A DNA stretch of 22,381 bases from DASRDU01 sp035560235 (GTDB lineage Bacteria; Acidobacteriota; Blastocatellia; RBC074). The notes below the pieces were generated by a model that was given only the letters and a program-made list of their open reading frames with translations, ran no database searches and was not told where the DNA came from. Below, one piece after another: positions 1 through 11,622 of this stretch. Both the position numbers and the translations under genes were made by a program. The stretch covers positions 1 through 22,381 of the forward strand of contig DATMAG010000031.1 in the NCBI GenBank assembly GCA_035560235.1. Reading direction: 5' to 3'. Each line of letters opens with the position of its first letter. The first letter of the stretch is position 1.

Positions 1-14
1 TCGGGGCGCACGCC

Positions 15-3569
<3,555 letters not shown>

Positions 3570-3790
3570 ACATTTCCTCCTTGTTCTGTTGCGATGGTTG
3601 GTTTGTGAAACCCGGAGTGGAATCTGTCAGCGAAGATTCCGTGCAATCGGAAAAAACAATACTGGTACCTGATGATGACTGCCGCTGAAACTCCGAGGGT
3701 AATGTTCGGAATTCCGACTTTAATCCGTAATGAACAAAGCTCTGCTTTAATTTCCGATAGCTGGAAGAGAAAAATGACAGGCAGAAAACA

Positions 3791-3805
3791 GCAAGGCGTA
3801 TGCCA
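3791..3805 (-). promoter_or_regulatory. Sigma-54 (-24/-12) promoter of receptor A
   Basis: Read on the minus strand the bases are TGGCAT-ACGCC-TTGC. The sigma-54 consensus is TGGCAC-N5-TTGC, so the GG (-24) and GC (-12) elements and their spacing are all kept and only the sixth base differs. Transcription would start near 3779. The same arrangement stands before receptor B, which makes chance unlikely. Sigma-54 promoters need an AAA+ enhancer-binding activator, and none is encoded in the window. Confidence 0.65.
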
Positions 3806-3878
3806 GCGGCGACGGCAGAAAATCCCGCTTGATATTATGTCACTTAGCAGACTCCAAAACAGATCAGAGGCTGATCGT

Positions 3879-3894
3879 TATCCAGTTTTCTGGA
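3879..3894 (-). promoter_or_regulatory. Putative enhancer site (UAS) of receptor A
   Basis: Plus-strand TATCCAGTTTTCTGGA is a dyad (ATCCAG-TTTT-CTGGAT when one more base is included). It lies 88 bp from the sigma-54 site, at about -100 relative to the predicted start. Fifteen of 16 bases recur before receptor B at nearly the same distance (89 bp). This is the normal position for an enhancer-binding-protein site. Its protein partner is unknown. Confidence 0.55.
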
Positions 3895-3972
3895 TTTGAT
3901 TGGGATTTTTGTAGAGTCCGGCAGTCCTGCAACGAGGATTGGTTCAACCAGGTGGTTTAATATTTACAGTGA

Positions 3973-4713
3973 TCAGTATTCAAGCTGCCCGTCATACATC
4001 AGGTCTGAAACCTTGAAGCGCATATTCAGTTTGATGTTTTTGGTGACTTCACTGTAAAAGCGCAGGTAACCGCTGTTTGCAGTCACGAAAGGCTCGCCGT
4101 CAACCAGTCGCGGAAAAACAAATTTTGCTCCCATCCCGTCATTAATCGGGGCTCTGTATTGCTGGAGAAAAACTCGCCTGCCGTCCCTGGTTTCCAGATA
4201 AGTATTGTTTTTCAGCACCCCGTCGTTGGCGCTGTTGAAGGCCTGCTGGGCCGGACCCAGAAAGCGGCGGTCAGATGAATCGAAATCCACCGCGACAACG
4301 ATGTACTGATTGGTCTTCTGCTCGGCAAAAGTCCTGAGTTGCTCAGTCATCTGCGGATTTTTCAGAATCAGCAGCCGCGCAAAGGCCTGCCGGATCGGAC
4401 GAGCCGAGAGCAGGCGAATACGATAATTGATGTTGGTCGCCTGATTGAGCGCACCCTGAGTGGAGCGGTCATTCGAATCTGATCCGGCGCTGGTGCTCCC
4501 TGCGTTGCGCCCGCCGCCACCGTTTCGGGCAGTCGGGCTGAAGAACATCTCTGAGGTATTGGTTTCGGTCTGCGTTTGTCCCCAGGCCGAATCGTTGAGC
4601 AACTTCAGGGCTTCCTTCTCTGACCATTCAGTCCAGGGTTTCATCTTCTTCTGCGCGCCAACAGCAGCAGCCAGCGCACAGATACACAGAAAAGCAGCGA
4701 CTACTTTACGCAT
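3973..4713 (-). CDS. Small secreted protein, unknown function
   Basis: A 246-residue exported protein that I do not recognise. The open frame extends upstream to 4845, but the ATG at 4713 has GGAGG six bases before it and begins a clear signal peptide (MRKVVAAFLC...AVGA|Q, cut near residue 20), so it is chosen. Just after the signal is a Trp-rich patch (KPWTEWSEKEALKLL) and then WGQTQTE. A Gly/Asn/Ser-rich linker follows at about 60-80. The C-terminal half is a mixed alpha/beta region ending in LMYDGQLEY. It begins 52 bp after the stop of the Tat-exported protein, so it is the last gene of the receptor B operon. It probably works in the periplasm or on the outer membrane. No catalytic motif is seen. 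Confidence 0.8.
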   Translation of the reverse strand: MRKVVAAFLCICALAAAVGAQKKMKPWTEWSEKEALKLLNDSAWGQTQTETNTSEMFFSPTARNGGGGRNAGSTSAGSDSNDRSTQGALNQATNINYRIRLLSARPIRQAFARLLILKNPQMTEQLRTFAEQKTNQYIVVAVDFDSSDRRFLGPAQQAFNSANDGVLKNNTYLETRDGRRVFLQQYRAPINDGMGAKFVFPRLVDGEPFVTANSGYLRFYSEVTKNIKLNMRFKVSDLMYDGQLEY

Positions 4714-4765
4714 ACAGGGCCTCCATTCGTGAAGATTCAGCCTGATCGCCCACGCGGCTTCGGGG

Positions 4766-6511
4766 TTATCGGCAATTGTAATCCTGAAAGGTTGAGAAGC
4801 GGTCAGAGCCGTGATCCAGAGCGATGTCACGCCGCAGGTAATCAAGATGTATGACCGACATCAGCAGTGTAGCCCGTTCGTCTGTCAGCCTCAAGCTCAG
4901 CATCCCCAAAGCTGCGTCACCGGCGATTTGTTCTGACAGCAGGTAATGGCGACAGGCAAAGGGCGGGACCGTGCCGAGCGGCACGCGTTTGATCAGACCG
5001 CGTGAATCGAAGAGTTCAATTACCGGTTGAGCCGCAAGGCCCCGATCATCAATGTTGATGATGCCAAGCAGTTCATCCGCTTCAACCCGGTTGCGGGCGC
5101 GGATCAGGCGGGCACCCGAAACGATGTAATCTGTCGCCAGCCCGCCGCGCTGCCGGGCCTGCTGATAGAGCCGTGCAGAACGCAGTCCGGGCCGGAAGTG
5201 AGTAAAGGCATGAGCGCCCCATTCCGGCACACGCACTTCCAGTTTCATCAGCGTATGTGTCGTATCGGGTGAGACTGCGACGGCCAGCCCGCCGGAGAAG
5301 TTCGAAGCCAGCGACAACTCTCTGAAATCAAGCAGGCAGCTCTGACCCGCAGCCAGACGGATAATGCCATTTTCCGTCTGACCCGCAGGCAGACAGCCGG
5401 GCAGTTTCTGATCCTTCATCGCTGACCAGACAGCCCTGCCTTCACCGTCAGCCGCGAAAGGATAAATCCACTGAGTCTCTTCGAGCGGCAGCCCTGACCC
5501 GAAATGGCAGCGCGATTCGAGTGTGATCCCGCCGATTCGCTTTGCGCGAAACAGCAGTGGCGTGTACAGCACGTTCCTTGCCCTGAACTGCCTCTGCGCA
5601 TCGAAGGGCGCAACTGTCGGTCCGGGCCTGGACAGCCCCTGATGAATCGGATGCTCGACGCTGAAACGCTCGCGCGCCGGTTGATGAATCATCAGATAGC
5701 CGAAACTCTTCGCCGTGCCTTCATCATTGATGACTGCGAGCAGCCCGCCGTGATGAAGTGCCTTCTCTTTCGCCGGTGACTGCCAGGGATCGCTCGTGAA
5801 ACTGCCCGTGTTCAGATTGAGCAGCAGCGAAGCGTATGGCCTGAGTTCATATCTGTGCGCCACCGCACGTCGTCCCTGCGGATCGTGAATGATGATCTCA
5901 CCCGCACTGCGTGTCCTGTTGGGATTGAAGAGACTGAAAGTGCAGCTGTAATCAGCGAGAGACGGGTAGGGCATGGAGTAATAAAACGGCTGCGTGTTCT
6001 GCCATTGCGGCGGGTCAGGATTGGCATGCACGTTATCGAAGGAAGCTTTTGTGCTCCAGCGCACGAAGGCCGAGCTGAACAGATCGCTCGCGTGCATCAG
6101 TTCGCGGCAACGCGGGCGCAGGCGGATTTTCATCCCGCCGTAAAAATTGCGAGCCTGGCCGGTCAGCTCGCGCACCGGAATGACAGTCGTGTGCATTGCC
6201 GGCACAGTAAATCGCCGGGCAATGGCGCCCGCCCCGGTTGCGCTTCCGGCTGAGTCGTAAAGCAGAATTTCGTACTCGGTTGCGTCTGCGCCGTCCTCGT
6301 GCCCGCGCGTTCCGACAAAAGTGTCTGAGGTCAGAACGATTTCGGTGGTAAGGCCGCGTTCAGCATCTTCGAGAATGAATGGCGCACAAGCCTCCAGCCA
6401 GCAGGAGCTGTCAGTCTGCACTGGCGCAAAGGGAAGGAGCGGAGCCGCGGCCAGAGTACTCAGCGAGCAGGAGACAGAAGCAAGAAAACTGCGACGACCG
6501 TAAGTTTTCAT
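4766..6511 (-). CDS. Tat-exported beta-rich protein, unknown function
   Basis: A 581-residue protein with a twin-arginine signal (GRRSFLASVS, Arg 6-7, then a hydrophobic run to about residue 30). It should therefore be folded before export to the periplasm or cell surface. At least three segments share a beta-sandwich-like pattern: a strand ending in D or N, a Y/F/H-D turn, then a G, then ...L.P......L. They lie at roughly 50-117, 190-233 and 480-525. This suggests repeated Ig-like modules. The C-terminus is DHGSDRFSTFQDYNC. No enzyme motif is visible. It begins 77 bp after the receptor B stop, with a long hairpin between. The ATG has only a weak ACAGG, so translation may depend on upstream reading. 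A role as binding partner of receptor B is inferred from the operon only. Confidence 0.8.
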   Translation of the reverse strand: MKTYGRRSFLASVSCSLSTLAAAPLLPFAPVQTDSSCWLEACAPFILEDAERGLTTEIVLTSDTFVGTRGHEDGADATEYEILLYDSAGSATGAGAIARRFTVPAMHTTVIPVRELTGQARNFYGGMKIRLRPRCRELMHASDLFSSAFVRWSTKASFDNVHANPDPPQWQNTQPFYYSMPYPSLADYSCTFSLFNPNRTRSAGEIIIHDPQGRRAVAHRYELRPYASLLLNLNTGSFTSDPWQSPAKEKALHHGGLLAVINDEGTAKSFGYLMIHQPARERFSVEHPIHQGLSRPGPTVAPFDAQRQFRARNVLYTPLLFRAKRIGGITLESRCHFGSGLPLEETQWIYPFAADGEGRAVWSAMKDQKLPGCLPAGQTENGIIRLAAGQSCLLDFRELSLASNFSGGLAVAVSPDTTHTLMKLEVRVPEWGAHAFTHFRPGLRSARLYQQARQRGGLATDYIVSGARLIRARNRVEADELLGIINIDDRGLAAQPVIELFDSRGLIKRVPLGTVPPFACRHYLLSEQIAGDAALGMLSLRLTDERATLLMSVIHLDYLRRDIALDHGSDRFSTFQDYNCR

Positions 6512-6531
6512 GGCCTGTCAGAATGAAGAAT

Positions 6532-6567
6532 GGGGAGGAGCGCAGCCCGAAAGCAGCTCTCCTCCCC
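6532..6567 (-). other. Intercistronic hairpin after receptor B
   Basis: GGGGAGGAG at 6532-6540 pairs perfectly with CTCCTCCCC at 6559-6567. Further GC pairs continue inside the stem (6542-6543 with 6556-6557, and 6545-6546 with 6553-6554). It sits between the receptor B stop (6589) and the next start (6511). No U-tract follows on the minus strand. It is more likely an mRNA stabiliser or partial attenuator than a full terminator. Confidence 0.5.
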
Positions 6568-6588
6568 GGTGAGCGGGTGAACGGAATT

Positions 6589-9500
6589 TCAGAAGTTGAT
6601 GCGGGCGACGAACTGAATCAGGCGTCCGCCCGGATCGTTCGTCGTTGAAGTATCACGATAGGCCTGTGTCACCTGGCCAAACGTGGTCCCGCCCACGCCC
6701 AGAATGTTGACGTCATTGGCCGGGTTGCCAACGATGAAGTTGATGTTGTTGAAAGCGTTCAGGAATTCCGCACGGAACTCGAAGTTGACGCGCTCCGTGA
6801 TCCTGGTCTTCTTAACCGCGCTCAAATCGAACCGGGTAAAGCGCGGCCCGTAAAGAACCACATGTGAGAACCCGTTCTGGCCGGTAAAGGCCACCGGATT
6901 ATTGTAATTTGCCGGAGCAAGGTAGCTGCCGGTGGGAGTGCCGGAAAGGCTGCCGAAGGCCCGCCGCGTATTGTCAATCAGGTCCTGCGGCAGGTAATAG
7001 ACGACCTTATTCGGCTCCTTGCGAATCCTGACCGAGTCGCGGAGCTGGTTCAGCGTCATATTGACCAGCTGGACGTTGCCGAAGTCGAACGGAGTGCCGC
7101 TCTGAAGACGAGCCGTTCCATGGAACGCCCAGCCGCCCACGATGCGGTCCAGAACTCCGCCGGAATTGCCAAGAAGCATCTGGCCCTTGCCAATCGGCAA
7201 TTCGTAGATCCAGTCGCTCTTGAAGGCATGCGTGATGCCGAAGGGCGACCGGGATTTGTCAAGGCCGGGATTGCGCAGCGTGGAGTACTGACTGAAGACC
7301 ACTGAACTGCTGGCAAACATATTGGTAAATGCCCGGGCAAAGGTGTAGCTGCCCTGCACCAGCAGTCCCTTCGACAAGCGTCGCCGCAATTCAATGACCA
7401 GAGCGTCATACGAGGTCCGGCCGCCATTGTCTACCACAAAGGAACCGTTCGTGCCGACATCCGGATTGGTCACGAAAAAGTTGCGTGCCAGTCCGGCAGC
7501 TATCCCGTTGTTGGCGAAGAGACTGGGATTGCTGTAGATGGTATTGGCAAACCCGACCACGCTCGGCAGTGTTGAGTTGAGCGCATTGATGAAAGTCGAG
7601 TTACGGAAGAAACTCGATGTGTAGAGCGCTGCATTTCCGGCCTGATCTGACGGTTTCCCGTTGAAGAAGCCGAGAATAATCGGGAGCGGTGAAGTGCCAC
7701 TGCCCGGGCCAAAGTAGGCAAAGCTGCCCGCCCGGCTTCCGCCAGCCGCATTGTTAGCGGCCAGGTTGGCCTGCGCCAGCTTGAACTCATTGAAGAAACC
7801 GTTCTCGACGACATTGATTTCGTTGAGATTGTACTGCCGCCAGAGTTTGATTCCGCGATTTCCGACATAGCGGGCTTCAATGACCGTATCCTTGTCCAGC
7901 TCGCGCTGCCAGCCGAAGGTCCAGGACTGCACATACCCGGTGTCCAGGTTGGGCAGGAAGCCGTTGGCTGAATTCCCGATGGTTGAGGTAATCGGGTAAC
8001 TCGGCGCCGTTGGCAGACCGGTCAGCGGGGGAATCCCGTTCCGCAGCAGAATGCCGGTCGAGGGCAGAGTGCCGAGCGCGACACTTTGCGTCGCCGTCAG
8101 TGTCCCGCCGGGGTTCGAGCCAAGAATGCTCAGCAGCACGTTCATGCCTTCCCGGTTATAGGCGATCGAGTAGCCGCCACGAAGTACGCTCTGCCCGCTT
8201 TCACCGAAAACAGAGCTCAGCACCCGGTTCTTCCAGTTCGGGGTCCAGGCAACGCCCACGCTCGGGGCAAAGTTGCCATACTGAGTGTTGTACGCCTTGT
8301 CTCCAGGCTTGAACTGCGTAAACTGCGTCACACTTCCGGTCGTTGTGCCAGGCTTGAAAATATTGCCTTCACCGGAAATCCCGAACAGCCCGGCATAGGT
8401 CGTCTGCGTAAAATTGTTGTTCAGCGCAGTGAAGGGATATTGCACCTCCCAGCGCAGCCCGCCGGTGAGCGTCAGGTTGGGACGGAATCGCCACGAATCC
8501 TGCACAAACAACCCGGTTTCGCGCTGACGGGCGCGCTGCACCAGATTCCCGTTGAGGGCATACTGATTACTCTTTTCATTGAGCGCCAGAGTCCCGCTGA
8601 TCGAGGTCACCCGACCGGTGAGGACTGCATAAAGCGCGCGGGCCTGGTTGAGTTGCGCCGCCGTCGGCTGTTTGGCCGGGTCCGCATTGAATTTGGCTGC
8701 GTTAAACATCACCTGCGCCGGATCGTTGGTTGCCAGGCCGAAGGTGACGCTGCGAACGACGCCATCGGCCACTGAACTGCCCCAGAAATTGATCTGGGAG
8801 AAGCTGAAGCCGAAGTTGAGGCTGTGAGCGCCGCGTGTCCAGCTGAGGTTATCACTGAACTGCCAGACTGGTGAATTGCGCCGACTCGGAGCCCGGACCA
8901 CCGTCGCATTGCTGATGCCCAGGGCACTATTCATGTTGAGGCTGTAGCCCCCCTGGTTGGTGAACTGACCTGGGTTGACTTCAGGGAAGAAGAGGACCGT
9001 TCCGCCGGTTAATCCGAATCGCGCCTCATTAACCAGGCTGGAAGTCAGAGTTGAGCGCAGAGCCGTCACGTTCGAGAAACGGTTCGAGATCTGGCTGCCG
9101 TGATTGGGAAAGCCCGGAAAGGCCGGATCCACACCGTTGAGGAAGTCGACTACTGAATCAAACTTCTGGTAGTTGTAGATGTTCTCCAGATGGTGCTTGC
9201 TGGTCAGATTGAAATCCAGACGGATGGTGGGGAAGTACCGCTTCTGGCCACCGGTGTTGGTAAAGCTGAACTGCTGGAAGTTCGGATCAGTCAGGTCCGT
9301 AATTCCACCTGTGGTCGTCGTTGACTGGCGAATGTCAGACAGGAGCTTCCCAACCGTCGCATCAACTGTTGAAGTCTGTCCGTTATTTGCGGCGAGAGCG
9401 AGCAGATCAACCTGCTGGACGCCGGACGCCGTTGAATACTGGTAGATACCGGATTGAGCCAGCGGGCTGAGAATCGTGCGCTGCCGCGAGGTTTGTTCCG

Positions 9501-10467
9501 GCAGCCTGTATTCTTCATAGTTGACGAAAAAGAACGCACGATCACGTCCGCTGAAGAGTTTGGGAATCGAAATCGGGCCACCAAGGCGGAATCCGTATTG
9601 ATTCAGCAACACGCGGTCGCGCGGAGCCTTGCCCGTGCGCGGATTGGGAGCAAGATCGCGGTTATTGAACCAGTAGTTGGCATTGAGTACCGGGTTGCGG
9701 TGATATTCGTAAACGCTGCCGTGATATTCGTTGTTGCCTGAGCGGGTCACGAACTTGAGTTGAACGGCGCCTTCGCCGGCGCTCTCCGCGCCCGGCGTAG
9801 CGGTCGAAACCGTCACTTCATCAATCGCATCAATGCGCGGGCGAATATAGGTGAAAAACCCATCAGATGACTTGAGGGTATTGTCCTGTACGTTCACTCC
9901 ATCAAGGGTGATGTTGAGCGCCCCTTTGGGCAGGCCATTGACCGTTGAAGTGCGCGGACGTCCCGGCGTAGTGGTTCCTGGCAGCAGCAGAACAAGGTCC
10001 AGGGCATCGCGGGAGGTAAAGGGAAGCTCCGTGATCTGTCGGCCGGTAATCGTAGTGCTGACATTTGCTGACTGTGTTTGCAGTACCTCTGCGCCACCCT
10101 GTACCACCACCGTCTCACTCTGCGCCCCGACCTCGAGTGCGACGTTGACTGTTGCGGGAGTGGCCGCGTCAATCTTGACATCAGTGACCACAGCCTTCTT
10201 GAAGCCCTGTGCTTCGATAGTTACAGTGTAAACGCCAACTCCGAGTGCCGGAATCGTGTAGGTGCCATTGTTTGAGGTCGAGGCCCTGAATTCCTGACCG
10301 GTGGCATTGTTTTTGACAATGATGGTGGCATTGGGAACAACTGCCCCGGTCGGATCAGTGACCGATCCGGAAAGGGGTGAAGTAGAAGAAACCTGTCCGA
10401 AGGTCAGCACACTCAGAATCGTGAGGCTGATTGCTGAAACTGCCGCTCTGAAGAAGAGATGCTTCAT
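6589..10467 (-). CDS. Oar-like TonB-dependent receptor B
   Basis: Outer-membrane receptor of 1292 residues, first gene of a three-gene operon. The signal peptide is about 1-24. The carboxypeptidase-regulatory-like domain covers about 32-112 and shares GAVVPNATIIV with receptor A. The plug covers about 118-245, with LDGVNVQDN at 188-196. The long barrel ends in FVARINF with a terminal Phe. GGAGG stands nine bases before the ATG. The family is recognised from domain order and the typical phrases RDALDLVLLLPG and DSWRFRPNLTLTGGLRWE. It differs from receptor A through most of the barrel, so it is a paralogue for another ligand rather than a recent duplicate. Its control region matches that of receptor A. 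The ligand is unknown. Confidence 0.93.
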   Translation of the reverse strand: MKHLFFRAAVSAISLTILSVLTFGQVSSTSPLSGSVTDPTGAVVPNATIIVKNNATGQEFRASTSNNGTYTIPALGVGVYTVTIEAQGFKKAVVTDVKIDAATPATVNVALEVGAQSETVVVQGGAEVLQTQSANVSTTITGRQITELPFTSRDALDLVLLLPGTTTPGRPRTSTVNGLPKGALNITLDGVNVQDNTLKSSDGFFTYIRPRIDAIDEVTVSTATPGAESAGEGAVQLKFVTRSGNNEYHGSVYEYHRNPVLNANYWFNNRDLAPNPRTGKAPRDRVLLNQYGFRLGGPISIPKLFSGRDRAFFFVNYEEYRLPEQTSRQRTILSPLAQSGIYQYSTASGVQQVDLLALAANNGQTSTVDATVGKLLSDIRQSTTTTGGITDLTDPNFQQFSFTNTGGQKRYFPTIRLDFNLTSKHHLENIYNYQKFDSVVDFLNGVDPAFPGFPNHGSQISNRFSNVTALRSTLTSSLVNEARFGLTGGTVLFFPEVNPGQFTNQGGYSLNMNSALGISNATVVRAPSRRNSPVWQFSDNLSWTRGAHSLNFGFSFSQINFWGSSVADGVVRSVTFGLATNDPAQVMFNAAKFNADPAKQPTAAQLNQARALYAVLTGRVTSISGTLALNEKSNQYALNGNLVQRARQRETGLFVQDSWRFRPNLTLTGGLRWEVQYPFTALNNNFTQTTYAGLFGISGEGNIFKPGTTTGSVTQFTQFKPGDKAYNTQYGNFAPSVGVAWTPNWKNRVLSSVFGESGQSVLRGGYSIAYNREGMNVLLSILGSNPGGTLTATQSVALGTLPSTGILLRNGIPPLTGLPTAPSYPITSTIGNSANGFLPNLDTGYVQSWTFGWQRELDKDTVIEARYVGNRGIKLWRQYNLNEINVVENGFFNEFKLAQANLAANNAAGGSRAGSFAYFGPGSGTSPLPIILGFFNGKPSDQAGNAALYTSSFFRNSTFINALNSTLPSVVGFANTIYSNPSLFANNGIAAGLARNFFVTNPDVGTNGSFVVDNGGRTSYDALVIELRRRLSKGLLVQGSYTFARAFTNMFASSSVVFSQYSTLRNPGLDKSRSPFGITHAFKSDWIYELPIGKGQMLLGNSGGVLDRIVGGWAFHGTARLQSGTPFDFGNVQLVNMTLNQLRDSVRIRKEPNKVVYYLPQDLIDNTRRAFGSLSGTPTGSYLAPANYNNPVAFTGQNGFSHVVLYGPRFTRFDLSAVKKTRITERVNFEFRAEFLNAFNNINFIVGNPANDVNILGVGGTTFGQVTQAYRDTSTTNDPGGRLIQFVARINF

Positions 10468-10640
10468 GGTTGTCTTCCTCCTGAAGAAGTAAGGTTCGGA
10501 TGGCCCTCATAATGAGGATTGCCGGGACTTAACCTGAACAGCTTATTCGTCTGATTACTACTGCGGGGCAAACCGGAAACCGGAAAGATGAATCGGCCTG
10601 TTTGGTTTGGGGCGGCTTGCCAGAGAGGACCTTATATACG

Positions 10641-10655
10641 GCAAGCATTGTGCCA
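10641..10655 (-). promoter_or_regulatory. Sigma-54 (-24/-12) promoter of receptor B operon
   Basis: The minus strand reads TGGCAC-AATGC-TTGC, a perfect match to the core sigma-54 consensus TGGCAC-N5-TTGC. Transcription would start near 10629, giving a leader of about 160 nt. The site drives the operon of receptor, Tat-exported protein and small secreted protein. Confidence 0.72.
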
Positions 10656-10729
10656 GTTGTTTTATAAACAGCGCGACAACTGAAACTGCAGGACTTAATG
10701 TTTTGAGAGAGAAATCCGCCTCTTATTTT

Positions 10730-10745
10730 TATCCATTTTTCTGGA
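10730..10745 (-). promoter_or_regulatory. Putative enhancer site (UAS) of receptor B operon
   Basis: Plus-strand TATCCATTTTTCTGGA differs by one base from the motif before receptor A. It lies 89 bp from the sigma-54 site, against 88 bp at receptor A. The dyad is slightly degenerate here (TCCAT against CTGGA). Because this is a divergent region, the site could also influence the HTH gene on the other side. Confidence 0.55.
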
Positions 10746-10919
10746 GATTATTTTAAGTTTTCGGAGATTTCATCAGTCTGTCAGCCAACAGGAAGGAGAT
10801 TTATACAAGAGATGAGCTGGCCTGTGTCATTGCCCACCACAGGGTCAGGAGTGAACCGGAGCCCTGATCTGCCTCGGCGGGCAGCGGCGCTGTTTTCAGG
10901 GCGGATTAAAGGTGCTACT

Positions 10920-11507
10920 ATGCCGACCTTCCGCAGCACAGACAGGCAGACATCAATCAGCCCCATGAAAAAATCATTTGAGTTTACCCCCCGCGAGGTC
11001 GAGGACGACATCCGCGCTCAGGTCAGCCGGGTTTTTCACGAAGCCCGCTGGGTCATTTCCCGGCTCATTCTGCCGGGCACTGAAATCAAGGCGCCGACAA
11101 TTGAGCAGACCGTCACCTGTCCGCTGGCGCAGATGATGCGCGATGTTTTTGATCACGCCGCAGGCGTGCGCGAAGTGCCGGACGTTTACAGTACCTGCAA
11201 GCAGTTGTTGCGAATTCTTTTTGGCAAGGCTCCGAGTCACGAAGGCGAAATCCCGCCGTTGTTCTGGGCCACGCCGCTCGGGGCTGCGATTCACGAATGC
11301 TCGGGGCCCCTGGCTGATGTTGCTGAAGATGATGAACTGAGCGAGCCGGAAGCTGCGCGGATGCTGGGCGTCGGGCAACTGACCCTGCTTGGCTATTGCC
11401 AGAACGGGGAACTGCGTCCGGCGCGCAGTCTCGGTCACCGTCGCCTCTTCACCGCCGCTCAGATCAGAGCCTTCCGCCGTCGCTGCGATGAGGAAACCGA
11501 GCGATAA
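10920..11507 (+). CDS. Small MerR/excisionase-like HTH protein
   Basis: A 195-residue protein whose C-terminal part (about 142-188) reads as a MerR/excisionase-type HTH: SEPEAARMLGV, then GELRP, then LGHRRLFTAAQI. It is probably a DNA-binding protein. The N-terminal 140 residues match no domain I know; FTPREVEDDIRAQVSRVF and CPLAQMMRDVFDHAAGV look helical. The start is uncertain. ATG 10920 has AAAGG at seven bases and is preferred. ATG 10812 has GGAG at thirteen bases and would add 36 residues of poor composition. ATG 10965 has no ribosome-binding site but begins the most protein-like stretch. It is divergent from receptor B and convergent with the phosphoesterase. No AAA+ domain is present, so it cannot itself be the sigma-54 activator. 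Confidence 0.7.
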   Translation: MPTFRSTDRQTSISPMKKSFEFTPREVEDDIRAQVSRVFHEARWVISRLILPGTEIKAPTIEQTVTCPLAQMMRDVFDHAAGVREVPDVYSTCKQLLRILFGKAPSHEGEIPPLFWATPLGAAIHECSGPLADVAEDDELSEPEAARMLGVGQLTLLGYCQNGELRPARSLGHRRLFTAAQIRAFRRRCDEETER

Positions 11508-11515
11508 TCAGGAAT

Positions 11516-11622
11516 AAAACCAGCCACGAATTGACACGAATTTTCACGGATGAGGAAGATCAGCCTCGAGCGGGCAGCTGATTCTCATCCGTGAAAATTC
11601 GTGTCAATTCGTGGCTGGTTTT
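11516..11622. terminator. Perfect 39-bp inverted repeat, bidirectional terminator-like
   Basis: The arms 11516-11554 and 11584-11622 are perfect reverse complements over 39 bp, ending in AAAAC on the left and GTTTT on the right. Inside, ATCAGC (11559-11564) and GCTGAT (11577-11582) extend the stem. Each arm holds three 10-nt units beginning CACGAAT or CACGGAT. The repeat begins nine bases after the HTH stop and ends one base before the phosphoesterase stop. The A/T tails suit termination of both convergent genes. The unit structure suggests it also belongs to a dispersed repeat family. Confidence 0.8.

Larger units (their letters stand above)
3570..3972 (-). other. Non-coding control region of receptor A
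   Basis: This 403-bp gap holds no convincing gene; the short open frames in it have no Shine-Dalgarno sequence and no recognisable composition. It contains a sigma-54 promoter (3791-3805) and a shared palindromic motif (3879-3894). It also contains a GATCAG-AGG-CTGATC hairpin (3862-3876) and an AACCAGGTGGTT palindrome (3946-3957). The predicted leader from the sigma-54 start to the receptor ATG is about 210 nt. Confidence 0.7.
10468..10919. other. Divergent control region, receptor B / HTH gene
   Basis: About 450 bp lie between receptor B and the preferred start of the HTH protein (about 340 bp if the earlier start at 10812 is used). The region holds a sigma-54 site at 10641-10655 and the shared motif at 10730-10745. 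It also holds a CCTCAT-A-ATGAGG palindrome at 10505-10517 and a repeated ACCGGAAA near 10571-10586. I see no convincing sigma-70 promoter for the HTH gene. Confidence 0.6.

Noticed and set aside
3862..3876. GATCAG-AGG-CTGATC hairpin as terminator of the receptor B operon
   Set aside because: The stem is only six AT/GC-mixed pairs and is followed on the minus strand by TGTTTTGG rather than a U-tract; it adjoins the enhancer motif and may be part of it.
3672..3899. 75-codon open frame on the plus strand between the small secreted protein and receptor A
   Set aside because: No ribosome-binding site and no protein-like composition; it overlaps the sigma-54 and enhancer elements.
4714..4845. N-terminal extension of the small secreted protein
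   Set aside because: It would overlap the end of the Tat-exported gene and bury the signal peptide; the downstream ATG has GGAGG at the right distance.
11516..11622. CRISPR-like or attachment-site reading of the CACGAAT units
   Set aside because: The units are only 10 nt with no spacers of constant size, and the overall form is an inverted repeat.
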